In this document: piece by piece, positions 1 to 7,910 of the stretch | How the letters are laid out: the number at the start of each line of letters is the position of its first letter | Position numbering within the stretch: position 1 is the first letter of the stretch | Assembly: GCF_003667505.1 (NCBI RefSeq) | Contig: NZ_RCVJ01000136.1 | Span: 1 to 64,000 of the forward strand | DNA: 64,000 nucleotides | Source of the DNA: Micromonospora sp. BL4 | GTDB lineage: Bacteria > Actinomycetota > Actinomycetes > Mycobacteriales > Micromonosporaceae | Direction: 5' to 3' | Program-made: the position numbers and the translations under genes | Notes under the pieces: generated by a model | The model's database searches: none | Told to the model about the DNA's origin: nothing | What the model saw: the letters and a program-made list of their open reading frames with translations, nothing else

Positions 1-169
1 ATCGAGCGTCGCGGATCGCACCGTCCACTGTGGGCCGTTTTGCGCTCGCATCCGGCGTGGACGACACGCTAGATCCGCACGGGCCCGCGTGTCCAGTCCG
101 GAACCGGACGGTATCGGACAGCCGGGCCCTCGCCGGACGGGGACCTCGGTCGATCCGGTCGCCCTCGCG
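1..169. other. non-coding left edge
   Basis: I see no convincing gene here; the open frames that cross it lack homology-like composition and are antisense to the pentapeptide gene. A short perfect palindrome (GTCCGG-AA-CCGGAC, 96-109) is present. It lies downstream of the pentapeptide-repeat gene and could belong to that gene's 3' end or to the promoter of something left of the window. Confidence 0.4.
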
Positions 170-763
170 TCAGCCGATCCGGAAGCCGAGCGCCTGCGCG
201 ATGACCACGGCCTGCTCGGCGTCGACGATGGCGCCGGCCCGCTCGACGACCGTCGGGTCGAGCGCGGTCAGGTCGCTGCCGCGCAGGTCGGCGTCGCCGA
301 GCCGGGCGCTGTGCAGCTGCGCGCCGGAGAGGTCGACACCGGTCACCGTGGCGCCGGTCAGGTTGGCGCCGGTCAGGTCGACCTCGCGCATCCGCACGTC
401 GGTCAGCCGGACCCCGCGCAGGTCCGCCCCGGGCAGCGCGACGAACGACCAGTCACCGCCGGCCACCGTCAACGGGCGCAGGTCGCACTGGTTGAAGGTG
501 CTGCCGACCAGCTTGCACCCGGTGAACTCGGCCTCGAAGAGGTTGCACCGCTTGAAGACGCAGCGGGTGAAGGCAGAGTCGACGTGTTGGGAGGCGTTGA
601 ACAGCACGTTGCCGAACGTGCAGCCGGTGAAGACCGCGCCGCGGCTCACCGCCTCGGTCAGGTCCACGTGGAAGAACTCGCAGCCCACGAAGTGCCGGTC
701 GGTCAGCTCCTCGCCGTACCAGTCCTCGTGGCGGAAGGTCACGTCCTCGGTCAGCTCCGGCAT
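170..763 (-). CDS. pentapeptide-repeat protein
   Basis: A 197-residue protein built largely of pentapeptide repeats of the A(D/N)LXX type, clearest around residues 110-165 (GADLRG, GANLTG, DADLRG) with looser F/C-centred repeats before (GCTFGN, RCVFKR, GCKLVG). Such repeats fold as a right-handed quadrilateral beta-helix. The family includes McbG and Qnr proteins that mimic DNA and protect gyrase, but many members have no known role. The length is close to Qnr/McbG (about 190-220 residues), which makes topoisomerase protection a possibility, not a finding. The gene is monocistronic and divergent from the serine hydrolase gene, with about 88 bp between them. Confidence 0.85.
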   Translation of the reverse strand: MPELTEDVTFRHEDWYGEELTDRHFVGCEFFHVDLTEAVSRGAVFTGCTFGNVLFNASQHVDSAFTRCVFKRCNLFEAEFTGCKLVGSTFNQCDLRPLTVAGGDWSFVALPGADLRGVRLTDVRMREVDLTGANLTGATVTGVDLSGAQLHSARLGDADLRGSDLTALDPTVVERAGAIVDAEQAVVIAQALGFRIG

Positions 764-851
764 CCGGCCAGGCTAGTGCCGGCCACCGACAGCCGGCCGA
801 CCGGTGGCCGCCCCTACCGCTATCGGCGTACCGGCTAGTAGGTTCGGCGGC

Positions 852-2084
852 GTGAGTGTGGCGCTGAGCAAGGACCCGGATCAGATCGGCTTCGACCCGG
901 CGCGGCTGGCCCGGATCGACGAGCACTTCGGCCGGTACGTGGACGACGGCCGGCTCGCCGGCTGGCAGGTGGTGGTCACCCGGCGCGGCGAGGTGGCGCA
1001 CTCCTCGACGTACGGCCTGCGGGACCGGGAGTCGGGCGCTCCGGTCGAGGCCGACACGCTCTGGCGGATCTACTCGATGACCAAGCCGGTCACCTCGGTC
1101 GCGGCGATGATGCTGTGGGAGGAGGGCCGCTTCGAGCTGACCGACGAGATCAGCCGCTGGCTGCCGGAGTTCGCCGACCTGCGGGTCTACTCGAAGGGGT
1201 CGACGCTCAAGCCGTACACGGTGCCGGCGATCGAGCCGATCCGGGTCTGGCACCTGCTCACCCACACCGCCGGCCTGACGTACGGCTTCATGCAGACCTC
1301 CGTGGTCGACGGGCTCTACCGGGCGGCCGGCTACGACCTGTACCCGCCCGAGGACGTCGACCTGGCCGGCGCCTGCGCGGCCTTCGGCGAGCTGCCGCTG
1401 CTGTTCCAACCCGGCACCGCCTGGGGCTACTCGGTCGCCACCGACGTTCTCGGCCGGCTGGTCGAGGTGGTCTCGGGGCAGAGCCTCGACGCGTTCTTCG
1501 CCGACCGGATCTTCGGCCCGCTGGGCATGACCGACACCCGATGGTGGGTCGAGGGCGACGAGGCCGAGCGGCTGGCCGCGCTCTACGTCCCCGAGCCGCG
1601 CAGCGGCCGGGCGGTCCGCTACGACAGTCTCGGCTCGCTCGCCCACCGCAAGCCCGCCCTGCTCTCCGGTGGCGGCGGCCTGATCTCCAGCGCCGCCGAC
1701 TACCACCGCTTCACGCAGGTGCTGCTGCGCGGCGGCGAGCTGGACGGGGTACGCCTGCTCGGGCCGCGCACGGTGCGCTTCATGACCCGCAACCACCTGC
1801 CCGACGGTCAGGACCTGGGCACCCTGTCCACCGGCGGCTTCGCCGAGACCACCCTGGACGGGATCGGCTTCGGCCTCGGCTTCGCGGTGGTCGACGACCC
1901 GATTCCCAGCCGGGTGCCGAGCAGCGTCGGCGAGTACTACTGGGGTGGGGTGGCCAGCACCGCCTTCTGGGTGGACCCGGCCGAGGAGATCACCGCGCTG
2001 CTCTTCACCCAGCTGATGCCGTCGAGCACGTACCCGCTGCGCTCACAGTTGCGTCAGCTCGTCTACGCCGCCCTGGTCGACTGA
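852..2084 (+). CDS. serine hydrolase, beta-lactamase/esterase family
   Basis: A 410-residue protein of the class C beta-lactamase/DD-peptidase fold. The nucleophile motif SMTK is at residues 75-78, the tyrosine motif appears as Y193-S-V (the usual third residue is Asn), and a WGG-containing strand near the C-terminus takes the place of the KTG box. These changes are typical of the esterase-like (EstB) branch, so hydrolysis of an ester is more likely than true beta-lactam resistance. No signal peptide is seen, suggesting a cytoplasmic enzyme. I chose the GTG at 852 because residues upstream of it (from an ATG at 804) have the composition of intergenic DNA; the upstream start remains possible. 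Confidence 0.85.
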   Translation: MSVALSKDPDQIGFDPARLARIDEHFGRYVDDGRLAGWQVVVTRRGEVAHSSTYGLRDRESGAPVEADTLWRIYSMTKPVTSVAAMMLWEEGRFELTDEISRWLPEFADLRVYSKGSTLKPYTVPAIEPIRVWHLLTHTAGLTYGFMQTSVVDGLYRAAGYDLYPPEDVDLAGACAAFGELPLLFQPGTAWGYSVATDVLGRLVEVVSGQSLDAFFADRIFGPLGMTDTRWWVEGDEAERLAALYVPEPRSGRAVRYDSLGSLAHRKPALLSGGGGLISSAADYHRFTQVLLRGGELDGVRLLGPRTVRFMTRNHLPDGQDLGTLSTGGFAETTLDGIGFGLGFAVVDDPIPSRVPSSVGEYYWGGVASTAFWVDPAEEITALLFTQLMPSSTYPLRSQLRQLVYAALVD

Positions 2085-2136
2085 CGGGATCGTCGTTCCA
2101 CCGGCGGGCGGCTGGCCCAGTCCCTAGCCTGGGCTG

Positions 2137-2778
2137 GTGAGCACCATCGTCGTGTTTGGCGCGGGCGGCACCGCCGGGTCGCGGATCGCCGCCGAGGCGG
2201 TCGACCGGGGGCACCGGGTGATCGCCGCCGTCCGCCGTCCGGAGGCCACCTCGTACCTGCCGGCCGGCGTGCGGACGGTCACCGGCGACGCCACCAGCGA
2301 GCGGAGTGTCCGGGAGTTGGCGCCGGACGCGGACGCCCTGGTGGTCGCGATCGGCGGTGGTGAGCGCGAGCTGTGGCGGAACGCGGCGGAGAACCTGGTG
2401 ACCACGCTGCGCGGGATGCCGGCCGCGCCGCGGATCATCCACCTGGGCGGCGGGTCGACGCTGCTCACCCCACGTGGCACCCGCATCCTCGACGAGCCGG
2501 ACTTCCCGGCACAGTATCGGGACTCGTCGCTGGGCCAGGCCGACGCCCTGGACTACTACCGCACCGCCGCCGACGGGGTGAGCTGGACGTACGTCTCGCC
2601 GCCCCCGCTGGAGTTCCACCCCGGCGAACGCACCGGGCACTACCGCACCGGCACCGACGAGCCGGTCACCGACGATCAGGGCCGCTCGGTGCTGACGTAC
2701 GAGGACCTGGCGGTGGCGATCGTCGACGAGATCGAGCAGCCGCGGCACCAGAACGCCCGGTTCACCGCCGCGTACTGA
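2137..2778 (+). CDS. NAD(P)-binding atypical SDR family protein
   Basis: A 213-residue Rossmann-fold protein with the nucleotide-binding pattern GAGGTAG at residues 7-13 directly after the first strand, typical of atypical short-chain dehydrogenases of the NmrA/YwnB type ('NAD(P)H-binding' family). The length matches the flavin-reductase/anti-sigma-like branch of about 210 residues. It lacks the classical YxxxK pair at the usual place, as do most members of this group, so it may act as a redox sensor or reductase of unknown substrate. It starts with GTG and lies 52 bp after the serine hydrolase on the same strand, so it may be co-transcribed. Confidence 0.8.
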   Translation: MSTIVVFGAGGTAGSRIAAEAVDRGHRVIAAVRRPEATSYLPAGVRTVTGDATSERSVRELAPDADALVVAIGGGERELWRNAAENLVTTLRGMPAAPRIIHLGGGSTLLTPRGTRILDEPDFPAQYRDSSLGQADALDYYRTAADGVSWTYVSPPPLEFHPGERTGHYRTGTDEPVTDDQGRSVLTYEDLAVAIVDEIEQPRHQNARFTAAY

Positions 2779-2790
2779 CTCCCGGCGCCG

Positions 2791-3255
2791 TCAGTCGGCG
2801 AGCCGGGCGGGGAAGCCGCCGGTGGCGATCGGGCCCCAGGCGTCGATGGTGACCCGGATCAGGGACTTGCCCTGGCGCACCATCGCCGCCCGGTAGTCGT
2901 CCCAGTCCGGGTGCTCGCCGGAGATGCTGCGGAAGTAGTCGACCAGGGGCTCCAGCGCCTCGGGCAGGTCCAGCACCTCGGCGGTGCCGTCGAGCTGCAC
3001 CCAGGGCCCGTTCCAGTCGTCGGAGAGCACGCAGGCCGAGACCCGCGGGTCGCGGCGGATGTTGCTCACCTTGGCCCGCTCGGGGTAGGTGGAGACGACC
3101 AGCCGACCCTGCCCGTCCACGCCGGCGGAGACCGGGGAGGACTGCGGGCGACCGTCCGCCCGGGTGGTCATCAGCACGACGCGGTGTCGCGGCCGGAGGA
3201 AGTCGAGCAGGGTGTCCCGGTCGACCCGGGTGTTCTTCGCGATGCTGCGCGCCAT
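2791..3255 (-). CDS. PPOX-class F420/FMN-dependent enzyme
   Basis: A 154-residue split-beta-barrel protein of the pyridoxamine 5'-phosphate oxidase superfamily. The pattern of an N-terminal RHRVVLMTT strand, then GRPQSSPV and a central SNIRRDPRVSACVL segment matches the actinobacterial 'PPOX class F420-dependent oxidoreductase' group. Such proteins bind F420 or FMN and reduce quinone-like or other small substrates in the cytoplasm; the substrate cannot be told here. An AAGGAG sequence sits just before the ATG at 3255 and an adjoining GTG at 3258. The gene is convergent with the SDR gene, with only 12 bp between stop codons. Confidence 0.85.
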   Translation of the reverse strand: MARSIAKNTRVDRDTLLDFLRPRHRVVLMTTRADGRPQSSPVSAGVDGQGRLVVSTYPERAKVSNIRRDPRVSACVLSDDWNGPWVQLDGTAEVLDLPEALEPLVDYFRSISGEHPDWDDYRAAMVRQGKSLIRVTIDAWGPIATGGFPARLAD

Positions 3256-3283
3256 CACTCCTTCCTACCAGGGCGGCGGCGGG

Positions 3284-3925
3284 TCAGCCGGGCCGGGCCG
3301 CGCGGTGCGCCGCCTGGGCCGGCACCCGGGGCCGACCGGCCGGGCGCCAGGCCCGGCCGTTCGCGTAGATCACCCGGAAACCGAGGTACGAGGCGAGCGG
3401 CGCCCAGTGCGCCGAGCCCATCCGCAGTTCGGCGGCATTGTGCCGCTGACCGTTGGCCAGCACGTCGAGCAGCACGGTTTCGAAAGCGGCCGATTCGACC
3501 CAGTCGACTTCCCGGGTGAAACCGCAGATCAGCGCGGCTCCGGTGACTTCCAGGAACTCGCGCAGCACCGCGTCGGAGGCGCGCAGCACCGAGCAACTGC
3601 CGAAATAGAGCCGGCGCCCCTCGCAGCGGCCGGCCATCAACTCGGCCACCTCGTTCAACTCCACGGACTGCCAGTCGGTGAGGCAGAGTCGGCTCGGCTC
3701 GCCGTGCATGGCGAAGAAGCCGACCCGGTGGTCGGCGTACTGCTTGAGGAGCCAGCGGTCCAGGAAGTAGAAGAGCTCGTCGCGGGTGGCCGCGTCCTTG
3801 TGGATGAACCGGATCTTGCCGAGCCGTTCCAGCAGCTCGAGGGTGGGCAGCACAGAACCCCGCTCGTTGAGGTCTCGGTGCCACTGGCCCTCGACACAGA
3901 AGACGCCACCGCGTGCCACGTGCAC
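3284..3925 (-). CDS. conserved hypothetical protein (DUF6642-like)
   Basis: A 213-residue soluble protein with no signal peptide. It opens with GVFCVEGQW, continues with a charged region and a central RVGFFAMHGEPS strand-loop, then LYFGSCSVLRAS, a Gly-Ser-Cys element reminiscent of caspase/CHAT-like folds where a His (here in FAMHG) and a Cys form a dyad. I recall this arrangement as the actinobacterial family DUF6642, but I cannot confirm it without a search. The C-terminus is rich in Arg, Pro and Ala and probably disordered. It sits 28 bp upstream of the PPOX gene on the same strand, so the two may form an operon. Confidence 0.65.
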   Translation of the reverse strand: MHVARGGVFCVEGQWHRDLNERGSVLPTLELLERLGKIRFIHKDAATRDELFYFLDRWLLKQYADHRVGFFAMHGEPSRLCLTDWQSVELNEVAELMAGRCEGRRLYFGSCSVLRASDAVLREFLEVTGAALICGFTREVDWVESAAFETVLLDVLANGQRHNAAELRMGSAHWAPLASYLGFRVIYANGRAWRPAGRPRVPAQAAHRAARPG

Positions 3926-4221
3926 CTCCGCCAGTCCGCCGCCCGGGCTGACGTTACCGGCCCCCGACGGCCAAGGAACATCACCCTCGGTGTGGCTGAT
4001 TGCGACGTTCGGTGTGGTTGCCCACCGGCGGGGCGATCGGGGGCAAATGGCTGTTTCGCAAATCAGCCGAATTCACAGGCAATACCCAAGGAAGACCAAT
4101 CGTGAGGACAATTCTCGTTATTGCCGCCAAGCGCGCTGATCGGTGCGAGGGTGGAAATCACGGGACGTCTCGGTCGATGTCCTGGAGCCACCCCATTCGC
4201 TCTCCTATCGGGAGGACTTCT
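3926..4221. promoter_or_regulatory. divergent intergenic region, long leader of the M15 gene
   Basis: About 296 bp separate the DUF6642-like gene from the secreted peptidase gene. The segment is visibly less G/C-biased than its surroundings, fitting a regulatory leader. A small hairpin (GGCTGTTT ... AAATCAGCC, near 4047-4066, with one bulge) is present. I looked for the c-di-AMP (ydaO) riboswitch that often precedes actinobacterial wall hydrolases and did not find its conserved core. The ribosome-binding site GGAGG is at 4211-4215. Confidence 0.35.
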
Positions 4222-5010
4222 GTGCGCGTAAACACCTTGAAGCGAGCTGCCGTCGCATTCGCTCTGGCGCTGCCCGGGGCCGCGATCGCCTCGGTGGTCG
4301 CCGCACCCGCGGCGCACGCGGACGGCTGCTACACCTGGAACCGCACCCTGTCCCAGGGACGCTCGGGCAGCGATGTCCGCCAGTTGCAGATCCGGGTGGC
4401 CGGCTGGGCCGGATACCGGGACATCGTGGAGAACGACGGCATCTACGGACCGAAGACCGCCGCGGCGGTCAAGCGGTTCCAGCAGGCGTACGGGCTGCGC
4501 GCCGACGGAATCGCCGGCCCGCAGACCTACGCGAAGCTGTACCAGCTCCAGGACAACGACTGCACGCCCGCGCACTTCAGCTACAGCGAGCTGGACAACG
4601 GGTGCGGCGGGAGCGGGTGGAGCGGCGGTCCGCTGTCGGCGAGCCAGACCAAGCAGAACGCGCTGCGCACCATGTGGAAGCTGGAGGCGCTGCGCAAGGG
4701 CCTCGGCGACAAGCCGCTCTACGTCTCGAGCGGCTTCCGCAGCAGGAGCTGCAACAACCAGGTCGGCGGCGCGTCCGACAGCCAGCACCTGTACGGCAAC
4801 GCGGCCGACGTCACCTCGCGGACGTCGTCGCTGTGCCAGGTCGCCCGCAGCGCGCGTAACAACGGCTTCAGCGGCCTCTACGGGCCGGGCTACCCCGACC
4901 ACGACGACCACGTGCACGTCGACTCGCGGCGGGAGAACAACAGCGACGACAGCTCGAACACCACGAGCTGGTCCGCGCCGGACTGCGGTATCGGGGCCGG
5001 CAACGACTGA
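4222..5010 (+). CDS. secreted peptidoglycan-binding M15 family peptidase
   Basis: A 262-residue exported cell-wall hydrolase. Residues 1-34 form a signal peptide (VNTLKRAA, then a hydrophobic run ending in the AHA-D cleavage pattern). A peptidoglycan-binding_1 domain follows (about 45-110, with GSDVRQLQ and DGIYGPKT). The C-terminal zinc peptidase M15 domain carries the metal ligands His189 and Asp196 in HLYGNAAD and His232 in DDHVHVD, plus the SSGFRSRSCN loop. The family cleaves D-Ala-D-Ala or related cross-links. The GTG at 4222 was chosen because GGAGG lies 6-7 nt upstream and the signal peptide begins there. It stands alone and is followed by a strong hairpin. Confidence 0.93.
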   Translation: MRVNTLKRAAVAFALALPGAAIASVVAAPAAHADGCYTWNRTLSQGRSGSDVRQLQIRVAGWAGYRDIVENDGIYGPKTAAAVKRFQQAYGLRADGIAGPQTYAKLYQLQDNDCTPAHFSYSELDNGCGGSGWSGGPLSASQTKQNALRTMWKLEALRKGLGDKPLYVSSGFRSRSCNNQVGGASDSQHLYGNAADVTSRTSSLCQVARSARNNGFSGLYGPGYPDHDDHVHVDSRRENNSDDSSNTTSWSAPDCGIGAGND

Positions 5011-5021
5011 CGGCTCGGGCA

Positions 5022-5076
5022 GCACGACGCCGGCCCGGCGCGGGTGGGGAACCTCCGCGTCGGGCCGGCATCGTGT
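5022..5076 (+). terminator. long GC hairpin after the M15 peptidase
   Basis: Arms at 5022-5043 and 5055-5076 pair over about 22 bp with one mismatch and two wobbles, around an 11-nt loop. It starts 12 bp after the stop codon. No T-run follows, which is common for actinobacterial terminators. Confidence 0.6.
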
Positions 5077-5114
5077 CGCCCCGGGTCGGGCAGTCGGGCG
5101 GGGGGTGGCGCCGG

Positions 5115-5582
5115 TCAGCTCGCCCGGGGCCAGCGCGGCGCGGTGACGGGGGGAGTCACCGGCCGGCCGGGAGCGGTGGGTCGTACCCCGGGTGGGACGA
5201 CCCGCGCGGCCGGGTGTCGCGCCGTCAGCCCGTTGGTACGCGCGGCCTGGGCCGAGTAGCCGGCGGGACGGGCGGACGACGGCCCGGTCGCGGTGAACGG
5301 GAAGGGCACGTGCACGAAGGGGTTGCCGTGCCGGATCAACGCCTCGATCTGCCGCTCGTTGAGCCCGTGTGTCTCAAGCACCCGCCGCCCCCAGCGGTGC
5401 AGCCGGCAGGGGTAGGAGGCGCCGTCGTTGCGGCACAGTGGCCCGGTGGGCCACTCCTCCGCGGCATGCACGACCACCGCCCGGACCGCGAGCCGGACGT
5501 CCTCGGGGGTCAGCGGCGCCGGCACCGGCACCTCACCCAGAACCTGATCGATGGGATCCGTCGACTGCTCACCAACACGCAC
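5115..5582 (-). CDS. small conserved protein with Cys-His-rich core (PCRLHRWGRR)
   Basis: A 155-residue protein of unknown function. Residues 8-45 are acidic and helical (DPIDQVLGEVPVPAPLTPED), followed by a core CRNDGASYPCRLHRWGRR in which two Cys and one His could bind a metal, then GLNERQIEAL. The last 60 residues are Pro/Ala/Arg-rich and probably disordered. I chose the GTG at 5580-5582 because GGGAGG lies 6 nt upstream. A frameshifted relative of the first 90 residues is found at 54254-54507, where it heads a DivIVA/GntR cassette; here it is followed by none of those genes. The DUF234-type ATPase gene lies 88 bp upstream on the same strand. Confidence 0.65.
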   Translation of the reverse strand: MRVGEQSTDPIDQVLGEVPVPAPLTPEDVRLAVRAVVVHAAEEWPTGPLCRNDGASYPCRLHRWGRRVLETHGLNERQIEALIRHGNPFVHVPFPFTATGPSSARPAGYSAQAARTNGLTARHPAARVVPPGVRPTAPGRPVTPPVTAPRWPRAS

Positions 5583-5670
5583 GGCAGGCCTCCCGCAGTT
5601 CGGCAGCGGTACGGCGGACCTACCGCACCGACATCCTCGGCCAGTGGTACGGCCGACACCGGACGAAAGT

Positions 5671-7095
5671 TCAATTCCGGTACGCGGTAAGCAGATCGTC
5701 CGGAGACAACACGGGTATCCCCTCGACGGCGGCGCCGCTGCGCGACACGGCCAGGGCCGGCACCGTCTCGTCAGCGCCGGGCAACCGGGACCGGTGTAAA
5801 AGCAGTCGGCCCAGGTCATGCGCGTCGAAGGGGCGATTCTCCTGCCACTTGACGGAGCCGACGAAGCGGATGCGACCGGCGACGGGCCCACGATCGGCGC
5901 CGACGACGTCGATCTCCGGGTCGTTGGTCCTGGTCCAGTAGCCGCCGATCACCGCCGCCTCCGCGGGCAGGCGGTCGCCGGGTAGCCGGCGGAGCGCCTC
6001 CCGCACAACCGGCTCGATCACCCGCCCCCGCCAGGATCCCCATGACGTGACGATCCGGTTCAGGGTCAGGTCGCCCCGGCCCCGTTCGATCTCGGAGAGA
6101 TGGGGCCCCAGGAACGACAGCCAGAAACGCAGGTACGGATCGGCCACCGCGTACCGGGTCTCCCGGGACGGCTTCGTCGACAGCGGAACGCTGACCTCCA
6201 CCGTGCGCTTCTCGGTCAGCAGGCGCAGCGCCCGGGTCAGCGACGCCTGTGGAAGATCGCCGGCCGCCCGTGAGATCAGCGAGAAGGTCCGCTCGCCGGA
6301 ACCGATGGCCCGCAGCACCAGACCCGCCTGCGACTGGGGCGGGAACTCGGCCGCCAACGCGCGCTCACCGCTGACCAGCAGGGCAGAGGTCGGATCCCGT
6401 ACCGCGTCGGTCAGATACTCGCGTACCGGTGCGCCGGGCGGCCACTCGTCGAGGATCAACGGGAGACCGCCCGACACCAGGTAGGCGTCGAACGCGTCAG
6501 CGGCGGAAAGGTCGAGCATGTCGCGGACGTCGGCCGGGCTCAGCGGTGGGATGACCATCTCCGTGGCACGTTGGTGGAACGGCCGGCCGTAGTCGTTCAA
6601 CGCCTCCATCATCGCCAGGTCGGATCCGACACAGATCAGCAGGACCGGCCGCCGGGACAGCTCGCGATCAAAGACCTTCTGCAGCGTCCCCTCGAAGCCC
6701 GGGTCGCTCCGGATGAGGTACGGCATCTCGTCCAGGACGACGACACTGGGCCGGTCGGTCGGCAGCGCGGCGGCGAGCAGGGTGAGCGCCGCGTCCCAGG
6801 TCCGTGGTTGCTGCTCGCTGAGCAGCTGGGCGCCCGGCAGTGTCGACGTGGCCGCCGCCTCCACGAAGAGCGCTAGATCGGCGGCGACGGTCGGCTGCGC
6901 CGAGGCGGTGAAGAAGAGGTGCGGCACGTCCGCCCGCTCGACGAACTCCTCCACCAGTCGGGACTTGCCCACGCGACGGCGACCCCGCATGAGGAGGGCG
7001 CGGCCTGGCCGTCCAGCCCGACCACCGCGTTCCACTCGGGAGAGCATGCCGTTCAGCAGCGACAGCTCGCCGTCCCGACCCACGAAGCCGTCCAC
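5671..7095 (-). CDS. ATP-binding protein, archaeal-type ATPase with DUF234
   Basis: A 474-residue STAND-like AAA ATPase. The N-terminus has FVGRDGEL (residues 4-11), a Walker A GRRRVGKS at 38-45, and a Walker B VVVLDEMP near 117-124, all typical of the 'archaeal ATPase/ExsB-like' P-loop family. A winged-helix middle region is followed by a C-terminal DUF234 nuclease-like domain (about 330-460) with EIDVV and GSVKW, which fits a PD-(D/E)XK core. Such proteins are widespread, poorly characterised, and often linked to mobile DNA. The gene is isolated, with the two-component system behind it on the same strand 98 bp away. Confidence 0.85.
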   Translation of the reverse strand: MDGFVGRDGELSLLNGMLSRVERGGRAGRPGRALLMRGRRRVGKSRLVEEFVERADVPHLFFTASAQPTVAADLALFVEAAATSTLPGAQLLSEQQPRTWDAALTLLAAALPTDRPSVVVLDEMPYLIRSDPGFEGTLQKVFDRELSRRPVLLICVGSDLAMMEALNDYGRPFHQRATEMVIPPLSPADVRDMLDLSAADAFDAYLVSGGLPLILDEWPPGAPVREYLTDAVRDPTSALLVSGERALAAEFPPQSQAGLVLRAIGSGERTFSLISRAAGDLPQASLTRALRLLTEKRTVEVSVPLSTKPSRETRYAVADPYLRFWLSFLGPHLSEIERGRGDLTLNRIVTSWGSWRGRVIEPVVREALRRLPGDRLPAEAAVIGGYWTRTNDPEIDVVGADRGPVAGRIRFVGSVKWQENRPFDAHDLGRLLLHRSRLPGADETVPALAVSRSGAAVEGIPVLSPDDLLTAYRN

Positions 7096-7193
7096 GCGAT
7101 CACCCCTGACACACCCAACGATGGAACACTCAAAAATGAGTGTAACCGTATCGGTGCTGGCAGGGCTCGATCGCTCCGATCGGCGTGTTGCGC

Positions 7194-7910
7194 TCAGACC
7201 AGGCCGGCGTCGTGCACCAGCAGGGCCACCTGGACCCGGTTGTTGAGATCGAGCCGGGTCAGCAGCCGGGAGACGTACGCCTTCACCGTCGCCACGCTCA
7301 TGAACAACTCCCCCGCGATCTCCGCGTTGGTGCAGCCCCGGCCCAGCGCGACCGCCACCTGCCGCTCCCGCTCGCTGAGCCCGGTGAGCAGCCGCAGCGC
7401 CCGCTCCCGGCGCGAATCGGGGCTGGCCGGCCCGGGGGCGGCGGTCACGTGCGCGATCAGCGTCCGGGTCACCGTCGGGGAGAGCGTCGCCTCGCCGGCC
7501 GCCACCCGGCGCACCGCGTGGACGATGTCCACCGGCGGGGTGTCCTTGAGCAGAAAGCCGGCCGCGCCGGCGCGCAGCGCCCGCAGCACCTGCTCGTCGG
7601 CGTCGAAGGTGGTCAGCACCAGCACCTCCGGCGGGTGCGGCTGGGCGCGCAGCGCCTCGGTGGCGGTCAGCCCGTCCACCCGCGGCATCCGGATGTCCAT
7701 CAGCACCACGTCCGGGGCGTACGCGGCGACCGCGGCCGGCACCTCACCGCCGTCGGCCGCTTCACCGACCACGACCAGGTCCGGCAGGCCGCCGAGAATC
7801 ATCGACAGACCGGCCCGGACCAGGGCGTCGTCGTCCACGATCAGCACCCGGACCGGAGTGACCTCCGCTCCCACCCCGGTCTCGCCGGGTGGGCCGGTCA
7901 CGCCGGCCAC
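7194..7910 (-). CDS. NarL/LuxR-family response regulator
   Basis: A 238-residue two-domain regulator. The receiver domain has the acidic pair in VDDD (residues 25-28) and the phosphoacceptor Asp72 in VVLMDIRMP. The C-terminal GerE helix-turn-helix reads LSERERQVAVALGRG and ends in MSVATVKAYVSRLL. It overlaps the end of its cognate kinase gene by 13 bp, so the pair is translationally coupled. The first 17 residues before TPVRVLIVDDD are unusual for the family; an internal start is possible. The likely target is the divergent ABC operon beginning at 9284. Confidence 0.93.
   Translation of the reverse strand: MAGVTGPPGETGVGAEVTPVRVLIVDDDALVRAGLSMILGGLPDLVVVGEAADGGEVPAAVAAYAPDVVLMDIRMPRVDGLTATEALRAQPHPPEVLVLTTFDADEQVLRALRAGAAGFLLKDTPPVDIVHAVRRVAAGEATLSPTVTRTLIAHVTAAPGPASPDSRRERALRLLTGLSERERQVAVALGRGCTNAEIAGELFMSVATVKAYVSRLLTRLDLNNRVQVALLVHDAGLV

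Noticed and set aside
3926-4221. c-di-AMP (ydaO) riboswitch before the secreted peptidase
   Set aside because: The position is typical, but I could not find the conserved core sequences or pseudoknot elements. A covariance-model search would decide.
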